Assembly (NCBI GenBank): GCA_947652115.1
Contig: OX393569.1
Span: 5,820,066 to 5,884,065, forward strand
Direction: 5' to 3'
Origin: Blastomussa wellsi
Lineage: Eukaryota > Cnidaria > Anthozoa > Scleractinia > Plerogyridae
Length of the DNA: 64,000 bases
Below, piece after piece: positions 35,901 to 45,013 of this stretch. Each line of letters starts with the position of its first letter. Position 1 is the stretch's first letter. The notes under the pieces were generated by a model. The model was not told the DNA's origin. It did no database searches and saw only the letters and a list, made by a program, of their open reading frames with translations. The position numbers and the translations under genes were made by a program.

Positions 35901-38884
35901 CAAGAGATTTTTAAACAAACCTCTGAGCACAGCAATGTAAAACCAAAGCAATTCGCTAATTATTTTCGACAGTCAATTGAAAACCGGTCTATAATATGCA
36001 GACATGGTCTTTAACATCACTGTGTTGTCCGTGGATAAAAGAATGAGACCGCCCTCTTATTCGAAACTATACTTTAGCCGCAATCTTCCATTCCACATGT
36101 TTGGGAAACATTGGAAAGATCATTTGAGAGTTATAACTACCGCAAATGATCTAATAAACGCCCCCTCTCTTACAAACGCCCATGGTGTGGTGTGAAGTTT
36201 GAAATAGACGCCCCTCCCTAAGAAACACCCCGTTTCGTATAGCGGCGGCCTCCCACCCCTACCAAAAACGTCTAAAAATCAAACTCACGCAATTCATTTA
36301 ACACCTTGGTAGCTTGGACAGCAATGGCTTACGAATTGTATCCTGTTCGATCTCAAGTTAAACGGTACGGATATCGCTCTTTTAGTTTCATAAAATTTCT
36401 GTGCTCAGAATGTCGGCAGACCCAGATGACGTCGAAGACATTGATATAGAACTATGAACTTGCTGTTTCGTGCTGTTGCCGCCGTGTTGATATAGAACTT
36501 GAACTTTTATTTGGATTTTCTAGTTGTTACAGTTAACTTGAAATAAACGCCCCCCTCTAATAAACACCTTATATCTATTTAACGCTCCCCCTTACACCAC
36601 AAAAATTTTATAGACGCCCAGGGCGTTTATTAGATCATTTACGGTATACGTTTTTTCAAACTTTCAGAGTGCAAGGACCACGAAGGGTTACACGAAACGT
36701 GCGTGAAAGTTGTAGGGGAGCTGGGATTTGGAGCGTGTCACACAGGAATTTTCCAGTTGAAGGCCAAGCTTATGAGAAGCTGCGCACAAACCTGTCACTT
36801 CTGTAAGTAACGCAATGGGTACACACCCACATCCTGCTTTTTCGTGATTTATATAATAATAAGCTTAAAATGAAAGACGACTTACCATGGAAGCGGAAAC
36901 AAGGGGATCCAAAAATCTAAAAACTTCTGACTGCATGCCAAGTTCAAAACAAAATGGCTGACTTCTTTCTTCATGGACCAGTAACTAGCACACAGTCTAT
37001 CATGTGACCAGTGCTTGACTCTCGTGCACAAATAAATAAATCCGCTCGTGCCATAATGCTGGCGTGTTCGCCACACAAAAAAGCATAAAACTGATGTTAC
37101 AGAATCATTAATGAGTTTAATAGAAAAAAAGCCGGGGGGGTATACTCCCATATATGGGCTATATAGGTATGTGCCGCGAGATAGGGTTTGTTTTCTTGAG
37201 GTTCTAGATCCTTAAATAGGGTATCATTTTTTCCACCTTTAGCATTGATCCTGGTGTGACCCTCCCCGCCCAAACTATATCGTCTACAATTAGATTACGT
37301 AAACGGCAAGTGAGACGATCTGTTAAGATTATTAACGTGACGGGAACGAAATAAGGCTGACTCATTCATACTTTTCTTAGTTTGCTTTTTTTTTCCCTGA
37401 ATAGGGTGTCATTTTTCGAGTTTGAGCCTTAAATAGGATAGCAAATTCCGTTTCTTTATCCTTAAACAAGGTCAGGGTTTTAATAGGAACCTTCGCCATG
37501 TTCGCGGCACACACCTATCCGAGATTTAAGGTAGTACCCCCTCTCCACCGCGGGAAAAAAGTAACATTTTTCGAGAAACTTCTCATATAGTGAGAATTGT
37601 ACTGTAGTCAATGAGCAGTGAAATAATTTTTGTCTTCGAGAAACTTCCCATGTAGTGAGAATTGTACTGTAGTCAGTGAAAAGTGAAATTATTTTTGTCT
37701 TCTTAATGGATCGGAATTCGTATACCATGTGAACGGTATGTATATGATTACCACCAGCCTTCGCAATATACGCCGCGATCTTATACATATCCCATCCCTA
37801 CGGCATGTTAGAAAAATAGTTATATGCAACATTTTTTGGATATGAGATGGTAGATAGCTATAACCATCTTATATCCAACAAGCGCGAGTGGAATAATTGT
37901 TTCATTAAAAACGCCCAAAAAATATTGTACAAACATCGCGAAAAATACATTCTTTTACACGTACACCTACCATATTTGTAGGTCAGTGGTATATGAACTC
38001 ATATACCATTGCCTCTAAACCAATCAGAAGTCAGGAAATGCAATATACTATAGCTGGTTTTTAATAATATGGAATATTCCACTTGCCACTTGTATTTCTT
38101 GGTATATGCACGAGCCTCGTAGAGTCGGAAACAGAGGAGAAACAAGCTCTGTCTTTTCGCATTTTCGTTGATCGACATCCTATTTCTCATTGCTATATCA
38201 ATGCAAAAGCATGCCGCTGACCACCAAAGAAGTGTCTTGACACCTAATTAAAATTCTCCCAAGTAGTACTACAAAAGTGTATCGAAACCTGAAAGGAGAA
38301 TCTGTAAGTTGACATCAGTTCTTACTGTTGTGTTCAGGTGGAAAACCTCAGCCAGGCTGCAGAAAAAGCCAGTTTGGCTGCTGTTGGGATGTTTACACGC
38401 CCAGAGGGGATATCTATGGCAAAACAGGCTGCCCAGGTAAGGAAACAATTAAACAGCAGAAACACCCTGAATCTTCTACTTCTCGTATCTTTTCTCCCGG
38501 TTCCCGCCCTTTCTAGGACACTTTCAATTCCAGCTTTCTTGGGAATCTTACTTCCCTCCCTCTGTTCTCCCAACTTCCCCACCCTCCTATTCCCTTGGGC
38601 TCTCGTCCCGTATTTCTCTCCATTCAATAAGGCCACTGATAACATCTTTTGACTAAAGTCGTCAACATCTTGAAATCTTTCTTTTTTTACCTTTTTGGTG
38701 TGTAGAATGCAAGGATCATCTTAATTTGTGTCCCCGATTCGAGAAATTCTGCAGGTCAAAGAAGAAGGTAAATAAAGATTTCATGGAGCTTCACTGCCCA
38801 GTGACCTGTCGCAAGTGCACGCCTTCACGACGAGTAACAATCAGAGGACAGAAAATCAAAATGCATGACTGGAACAGACTTTGA
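32901..38884 (+). CDS. Gene B: secreted ShK - GCCWD module - ShK protein (4 exons)
   Basis: Coding exons 32901-33045, 36668-36802, 38338-38436 and 38706-38884 give about 185 residues, with all introns GT-AG and phase 1. Residues 1-27 are a signal peptide (FLRLLVAVLLLCEVLA), then an Arg-rich segment that differs from gene A. By hand alignment, ShK 1 matches A at 29 of 46 positions, the GCCWD module at 28 of 35, and the second ShK with its tail at 40 of 59. All cysteines are kept. The middle module (FGCCWDVYTPRGDIYGKTGC) is thus the slowest-changing part. A second in-frame ATG lies 6 bp downstream of the chosen one. It is a tandem duplicate of A in the same orientation. Its longer introns hold SINE and MITE insertions. 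The function is not known. Confidence 0.88.
33784..33940 (-). repeat. SINE fragment in intron 1 of gene B
   Basis: 'GGGCCTAGTGGCCCATCAGGCCGGAGCTTATCCC' and 'CCCCTGGATGGGATGCTAGTCCATCGCAGGG' are shared with 44215-44345. The tRNA-like head is missing. It begins with four GGTAA repeats. Confidence 0.7.
34793..34858 (-). repeat. Short SINE fragment in intron 1 of gene B
   Basis: 'GTCCGCATTCGGGTCTAGTGGCCCATCAGGCCGGAGTTTATCCCG' matches the same SINE family. It is flanked on both sides by 'TTGAAAGGTAGAAAA', a probable target site duplication. Confidence 0.65.
35330..35530. repeat. Dispersed repeat, copy 1 (intron 1 of gene B)
   Basis: 'TACTCCCATGTATGGGCTATATAGGTAAGTGCC' and the following 'GAGTATCATTTTTGTCCC...TTCCTGGTGTGA' recur at 37137-37330. 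Confidence 0.65.
35725..35960. repeat. Dispersed repeat shared with 63335-63600, copy 1
   Basis: Blocks 'AAAGTAATTACCTTGGCCAATCACAAAGGAAGGAG', 'ACACAAAGCGCGGGAAAA', 'GATTGGTTTTGGTTTTACTT' and 'AATGTAAAACCAAAGCAA' occur in the same order in both places. The ends pair loosely as an inverted repeat. Confidence 0.7.
37137..37330. repeat. Dispersed repeat, copy 2 (intron 2 of gene B)
   Basis: Homologous to 35330-35530, with 'TATACTCCCATATATGGGCTATATAGGTATGTGCC' and 'GGGTATCATTTTTTCCACC'. Confidence 0.65.
37570..37699. repeat. 65-bp tandem repeat, two units
   Basis: 'TTCGAGAAACTTCTCATATAGTGAGAATTGTACTGTAGTCA' begins at 37570 and again at 37635, each unit ending in 'ATTTTTGTC'. It lies in intron 2 of gene B. 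Confidence 0.8.
37845..38090 (-). repeat. Dispersed palindromic repeat (CATCTCATATCCAAC family), copy 2
   Basis: Contains 'ATCTTATATCCAACAAGCGCGAGTGGAATAATTG', 'TTAAAAACGCCCAAAAAATATTGTAC', 'ATATACCATTGCCTCTAAACCAATCAGAAGTCAGGAAATGCAATAT'. It lies in intron 2 of gene B. Confidence 0.7.
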
Positions 38885-38947
38885 ATTCAGCAAACGTAAG
38901 TTGAAAGAGTTATGTCCCGCCACAGCCCCAAACTCGAGTTAATAGAC

Positions 38948-39160
38948 CAATTCGGCTAACGTGTTTACATCCCTGTTGCTACCCAATTCAGATCAGATCA
39001 TGTGACGATTCGTTTGCGAGTTTACAATTGTGCAATTGGTCACACGCAACTGAGTGCATGGGAGTGTGTACGAAAAGAGCAATTGTAACCTCCCAAATGA
39101 ATCATCACATGACCTGAATTGGGTAGCAACAAGGATGTAAACACGTTAGCCGAATAGGAC
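38948..39160. repeat. Palindromic MITE, copy 1
   Basis: 'CAATTCGGCTAACGTGTTTACATCC' pairs with 'GGATGTAAACACGTTAGCCGAAT', and 'GTTGCTACCCAATTCAGATCA' with 'TGACCTGAATTGGGTAGCAAC'. It lies just downstream of gene B. A second copy is in intron 1 of gene C (45727-45953). Confidence 0.8.
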
Positions 39161-40072
39161 TACTCAGGATAGGGGTGTGCTCCAAGGGTTCTTTAGCCCG
39201 GACTCTATTAAGAATTTAAAATAGCGTACCCCTTTCAAACAAGAAGGTAAAAACAAACAAAAAATAACTAACATTTTAAAGATGAGCTTTGTTCATTCTT
39301 GAACTCGCAGATCATGATCAGGTTGGACATTCAAGTGTTATTAAAATTAGACCATTTTCGAGATCCCTTTTACTTTTGTTTCGCACTTAGGTGCGAATCC
39401 ATTCACATAAACATGCAAGTAAAACACATTTTTTTCAAATGACTTAGACTGCATTTGAGATTGAGGCCAGGGAGAACTCGAAAATGGCCTTTTGTAAGGC
39501 AATAAAATTTAAAGGAACCGAAAGAGGCAAAAAGGATACCCTATCTAAGGACTACAAACCTATATAAAGCTACATATTCCAGACGTACTCACCCCACATC
39601 CCCTGAATATGGAATTACCTAAATTTTGCAAAATGTGCCATTTGTGAAAAAGCTCCTTTATGAGATAGAATGTTATGGTCATTTTCTAAAAATTAACCCT
39701 CAAAATCGCAGCAAAAAGGTCTTCCCACAACACGATTGCACGTCGAACCTAGTGAGTCAGATCTTTACTTGAATACTCTCGCTTGTCTTTCAGAGTTTTA
39801 GTGGGAGTTTACAGAGTGCATTGTACAGCCTACCATCGCCGTTGCCGCGGAGTTTGGTTTATTTTAAGAGTAAATCATCAGAAATCATCTGGAAGAAAAC
39901 TGATATTATTATTTTTTTATAACATTACTCACAATGATAGAATTAAGTGGAATATTTTGTATTTATGCTTGAACTGATTATTTGGCAGGCATATGCTGAG
40001 AAGCTATAAGAACTTAAATGAGGAACGCTAAGGACTGAAGCTGCGAAACAAGCTAAAATATAAATTCGCTCC
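39161..40072. other. Intergenic DNA downstream of gene B
   Basis: No gene is supported. 'AATAAA'-type motifs occur near 39500 but nothing ties them to a transcript. Confidence 0.4.
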
Positions 40073-40215
40073 TACGAAGGGCTAACGCTCGAAACGTCAG
40101 CTTTTGAATCTCTTTACGGTGGCCAATTGACATTATCAACCCAGTTGATAAAACCAAATTATATTGTTATACTTCCCACCGACGCGGCACCACAGTTTTT
40201 GTAGAAACTTACCCC
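40073..40215 (+). repeat. Retroelement 3' tail fragment
   Basis: 'CTACGAAGGGCTAACGCTCGAAACGTCAGC', then 'GGTGGCCAATTGACATTATCAACCCAGTTGATAAAACCAAATT' and 'CCCACCGACGCGGCACCACAGTTT'. This is the type of sequence found as the untranslated tail of cnidarian Penelope-like or LINE copies. No coding part is left. Confidence 0.45.
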
Positions 40216-41239
40216 CTCTAAGCTAAAATATATACTAGCAATTCGCGAGAAAGCAATAATGATGACATCGATATTAAGGTCGAACTTTTAGATACTTAAA
40301 TTCGTGTCATCATTATCAAGTCCAAAGTGCGTAGAGTTTTGAACCGCCATTCGGCTTCAATATCGCTGAAGTAAAATGTTTTAATAACAACATATTATTA
40401 GAAGCTTTACACTGAGTCCTGTAAACCATATTTACTTGAATTGGTTTGAAATATTATTAATAAAGTCAAAGCAGACTGAAAAATCATGTGTTGCAGTTTG
40501 TTATATAAGCATGGCTCTACTTTAAACCTGGCCACACCTACCACAGCGTTTAGTTAAACCATGAAAATCAATGACATCAATAAGAGACATTGAGCACTCA
40601 CTATGTCATCTCGTTATAGCAAGTTCTAACGTCTATGTCATGCATAAAAACCTCAGGGAAACAGTGAACGTGTTTTTTGGTTGACAATCTTTGTTATACC
40701 TTTTATTGTTATAAAACTCCGGTCTCAACGTTTTTTATCCAATATGAATCATAGAACCCTATATTTTTCTACTGTTTCCATTGCCATGTTGGAGCATGTG
40801 GAGGAGGTGGAAGGGAGGGGAGGGGGTGGGTGGAATATTCTCGGCGTAAATGTAATTGCAGGTGCTGCAGTCAGTTTCATTTTAGTTTAGGACAGTGTTT
40901 CTTTTAGGGTGACGCCAAGGAGCATATACCAATTTGACACCGCGACCCTTTCTTAAGCCTTCGTATTTATTTTGCCACTTGAATACCCCTTCATATATAC
41001 TTAAATGAATCGAACATTGTTCGGTGGGATTGCTCGAGATATTTCGAAAAGCCATTTTCGATACCTAAATGACAGTTTTCCCCACCCTTTACTATACTCA
41101 AAGTCGTAAATGACCTACCCTTTATACTCTCAGAGCCTGAAAATGTACCACACTCAGGCGAAGCCTCCCAGTGTAGGGGGCATTGGCGCTGTATCGGGGG
41201 TATTAAATTGGCCTGCATAGCCGGCAGGATTAGCGGGTG
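40216..41239. other. Intergenic DNA, nothing supported
   Basis: A G-rich tract lies near 40800-40835. No gene or clear repeat pair was seen. Confidence 0.4.
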
Positions 41240-41674
41240 CACAGGGAACCCGAACGCTGCATCAGCTTTTCTAATCATTAAATAAAAATACTGTTACTTA
41301 CCTGTGTTCCTGTGTATTTTTGAGTCGTTTTAGAAGGGATTTAAATCGGAGTGAAGACGGTTTATCTTGCGTGTCTGCCTCTTCGTAAATACAATGCGCC
41401 GATTACGTCTCAAGTTTCCATTATCATCATTAACTATTAACTCACCTCGGTGGGGAATAGTTAATGATGAGTTAATAGTTAATGATGAGTTAATAGTTAA
41501 TGATGACGTAATCGGCGCATTGTATTTACGAAGAGGCAGACACTCAAGATAAACCGTCTTCACTCCGATTTAAATCCCTTCGAAAACGACTCAAAAAGAC
41601 ACAGGAACGCAGGTAAGTAACAATATTTTTATTTAACGATTAGAGAAGCTGATACAGCGTTCGGGTTCCCTGTG
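41240..41674. repeat. Large palindrome with tandem repeats at its centre
   Basis: 'CACAGGGAACCCGAACGCTGCATCAGCTT' pairs with 'AAGCTGATACAGCGTTCGGGTTCCCTGTG', and the arms stay complementary through 'GGGATTTAAATCGGAGTGAAGACGGTTTATCTTG' and 'CAATGCGCCGATTACGTC'. At the centre, 'AGTTAATGATGAGTTAAT'-type 18-bp units repeat about three times on the right side and partly on the left. There is no coding content. Confidence 0.8.
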
Positions 41675-43944
41675 GCGGGCGTAACCGACTCAGCATTGAC
41701 GGTACGACCACCGCCGAAAAAAGCACATGGTTACGGAATCCCGCCAGCTACGCAGGCTATGGGAAAATATGGCGATTCCTCTAAAAAATACAGGAAGCAA
41801 GATGGCAGATCGATCGAACTCATGGACGAATGGATGTGCCTCGTTCCCAGTGCTGCCTGTCAGTATTAAGCGTGACGTCATAATTATGGCGTCATTGCTT
41901 AAAATTGTGAGGGGACGGTTTGCTTTTGGCCAGGCATAGAGTGCAATATGTCGTACCAAGACCCACCAAGGCCACTTGAATCAACTGGTGTCAGGCTTTT
42001 AACCAGTTAATTCCCTCTCGTATCTAGTCGTAGTAAACGAAGGGTTCAAATTATTCCTCTATAAAAGTACAAAACCAGCCAATAAACAACAGGATTACTG
42101 AACCGCGCAAAAGTTTAAAATTTTACCATTGAACGGTAGGACGTTAACGTAGAAAAGTTTAATTCCACTGATGCAAATGAGCTGCGATAAGTCGACAAAA
42201 AATAACCAAGCGAATATTTACAAATAGTATTACATCAGTTTCCCATAGAAAGCTGGAGAACAAATTAGTGGCGGTTAAGACTTGGCGAAGTTGAATTATC
42301 AAAGATTTATTTTAAAAGTTTTCCGTGACTCTTTTCTTTTTCAATACTTGCCACTAAGACCGCTTGTATAACGGTCAACTGGAAATATTAAGCGAAACAC
42401 AATGGACTGATCGAATTCAAAAGAATGAATTGCAGCCAACCGTTTGAAATCGGAGCAGAGCATAATTCTTTCAGTCAACCTTCCAGTTGACTTTGGCCAT
42501 ACAGTCATCCTAAATCACGAAAAAATGTTTTTCAATGAATGCCTTTTCCCCTTGAATATATATATGTTCTTGTTCGTCAGTGAAATAACTTCTTAACCGC
42601 TCTTCCATGGTCGGCCGTTTTTCGAACTTCACGCTTTATGATTTTGAACTATGTTTTCTACCCGCGGGTTTCGACATTACTTTATCTCTGTCGAAAATGT
42701 CAAAGCAAGTTTACAAACCAGGCGTAGTCAATCAATATAAAGGGTAAACAGTCTTTCTTAAAATGGCGGGATATTTTGTAAACCAAACAGACAGGATTAG
42801 CATAAGCTAAGAAGACCGTTAACTCGTTGCAGGCAGAATAATTGTCATCATATATCAGCGTGGGTTCTCAGATAGAGGCTGCATTAACAGCCAGCTGGCA
42901 AGGTCTAAAGGTGTAGCATATATATCCGAAGCACAATATTCTGAAGAAAGCCTGGTGAGCAGGTATTTTTGCAGTTTTGAAACTATCTTGTAAATATCAG
43001 AAAAAGATTATTCGCTGTCGTAGATGCAGGTTTCTTAAAATTATAATTTTGTCAACTCCGACAATTATTTCAAGTTAAGCATCAAATTGGGCGGTACACT
43101 TGCATTTGGAAGGTAGGCTGCATTCTCCTGTTTGAATCAGTTCAGGTCACTCGGTACCAAAGCAGGGCTATCTCTTTCCCCTTAAAGTTGGCATATGTGT
43201 CAGTCGCACAACAGATGTACTCAATTCTGATGTGGTTTCATTCGTATTTTGGCTGCGTAAAGATAGTGTGCATTTCTTGAAATAGGCGGAGACTTCTGAA
43301 TTTTATGATTCTTGGAATTTCAGCTTGATATAGGCACTTAGATCGTTGTGACGGATTTAGAACGGTATAAACTGCCAGAACGAACGAAAAAACCTAGTAA
43401 CACAGCAGAGTGCAACGACTCGATGTCCTCGCTCTCTTTTTCGTATATATTCAAGCTAAGCGTTTTTTAACGTTAATTGATTTAAAATGCATCATTTCGA
43501 CCCTCATTTGCGACCCAGGCTACATAGGTTCGTAAAAAGTAGACCAGCAATTTTTCTACACGAACCGTTGGAGCAAAATAATTAGCATTTTTCATGTTGA
43601 CGGTTAGACATGTCATCCGCGCTTTATCCCACTGAGCTTACTCTTCACGGTCGGCTGGTTATGTGATAATCGTTACCCTCATTAATCAATTTGTGTTTGG
43701 ACAATAAAATAGTCCATTAGGTGGATTAAGATCATTGAGAACCTCTTTCTACTGTTTGTGGCAATTAATAAATTTCAAGGAGCAAGGATGACACATTTTA
43801 AAAAGTTTAGTTAAACTTTTCAAATTTGTCAATTACAGTCCTTCGCAGTCTTCCTCATTCGAAGCCATCCTTGTTTTTTTCTCAGTTTACTGTTATCTCT
43901 TTGCTGTTTTTTAACCTTGGTAAACTAGTATTTCAAGAACAAAC
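41675..43944. other. Intergenic DNA, nothing supported
   Basis: 'CCGCCAGCTACGCAGGCTAT' near 41743 is the reverse complement of a stretch near 10055-10075, so it is a dispersed repeat piece. The short open frames at 41672-41959 overlap it and are not called. Confidence 0.4.
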
Positions 43945-44578
43945 TTAATAATGCAAGGCTGATCAAACAGCTGGAAGCTGATGGACAAAACCAACTTTTA
44001 GCAGGGGCCTAAAATGCTAAGTAAAAAAAAACCGTTACACGATGACCCACCTTGAATTCATCCCCTTAGAACTCATAAATTCACATAGCGACAGCATTCG
44101 TAAAGCAAGAGAACACTTGATCTCCAAAGCAAAGACACTGGAACCTAATGGCATCGTGTATATCCTTTTATCTTATCCCTTTTTAAACCGTGTAACCGTT
44201 AAAAGGCAAAGTCTGCATTCGGGCCTAGTGGCCCATCAGGCCGGAGCTTATCCCGGTTTCTGTAGCATGAAGCGACAGATCGAGGGTATTTCTACTCCCC
44301 CTGGATGGGATGCTAGTCCATCGCAGGGTTACCCCCAGCAGTAAATTCGCCGGTACCCATTTATACACCTGGGTGAAGAGAGGCACTGTGAGAGTAAAGT
44401 GTCTTGCCCAAGAACAATAGTGCCCCGGCTAGAGGCTGGAACCCGGAGTCCAGCGCACTAACCATTAGGCCACTGCGCCCCTGATGAAGGTTGGTTTTAT
44501 TCGCCCATCTGAAATATTGTGCCTAATTAAATACACCATCAGTTTCCAGCTGTTTTATCAGCCTTGCATTATTAAGTC
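43945..44578. repeat. TIR element with 40-bp ends, carrying a SINE
   Basis: 'CTTAATAATGCAAGGCTGATCAAACAGCTGGAAGCTGATG' at the left pairs with 'CATCAGTTTCCAGCTGTTTTATCAGCCTTGCATTATTAAG' at the right. The minus-strand SINE at 44205-44485 sits inside, so it inserted later. Confidence 0.78.
44205..44485 (-). repeat. tRNA-derived SINE, near full length
   Basis: Read on the minus strand it begins GGCGCAGTGGCCTAATGGTTAGTGCG (A-box region), then GGACTCCGGGTTCCAGCC (B-box region). The body includes TTGGGCAAGACACTTTACTC and GGGATAAGCTCCGGCCTGATGGGCCACTAGGCCC. This is the best-preserved copy in the window. Relatives lie at 1397, 19450, 33784, 34793 and 47268. Confidence 0.8.
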
Positions 44579-45013
44579 TGTCCTGATCTACACCAAGATC
44601 AATCCAGCTATAATCTACTCGTAAGTGGTCTTTGCATGGTTTACAGAAGGCAATATTATTTAAATGTTTACTTCGATTGGAAGGCAATTTTACTCGTTAC
44701 TATGTACAGCTGACTTCCTTCATTGTGGTCAGTAAGCATCTTTAATTATGTTATTTGTGGTTCGACATTCAGATTTAGTGCATTAGACAGGGAAAGTCAT
44801 CTTCATTTGTAAAAATCTGCAAAAATTTGAATTGGAAATAATCTTTTGCCTAAACTAGTATGTAGTCCAGCTCTACAATCGCTCATCGCAGAATAAATTT
44901 TCCAAATTGTATTGAAAATAGAAGGCTGGATGCCCGTTCTTATTATAATTTTTATTACTTGCTATTTTTAATTTTTAATTACGCATAGTGGTACAGTTGA
45001 GTCTGAACGAAAC
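44579..45013. other. Upstream region of gene C
   Basis: AT-rich, with no clear TATA box or initiator. Nothing further can be supported. Confidence 0.4.

Noticed and set aside
38338..38652. 104-codon frame overlapping exon 3 of gene B
   Set aside because: It reads a different frame of exon 3 and continues into the intron; the conserved GCCWD frame with proper splice sites is the real one.
41672..41959. Overlapping open frames on both strands
   Set aside because: They overlap a dispersed repeat piece also found near 10055 and show no protein motif.
44440..44485. Possible tRNA gene on the minus strand
   Set aside because: The tRNA-like part is continuous with a SINE body found several times in the window.
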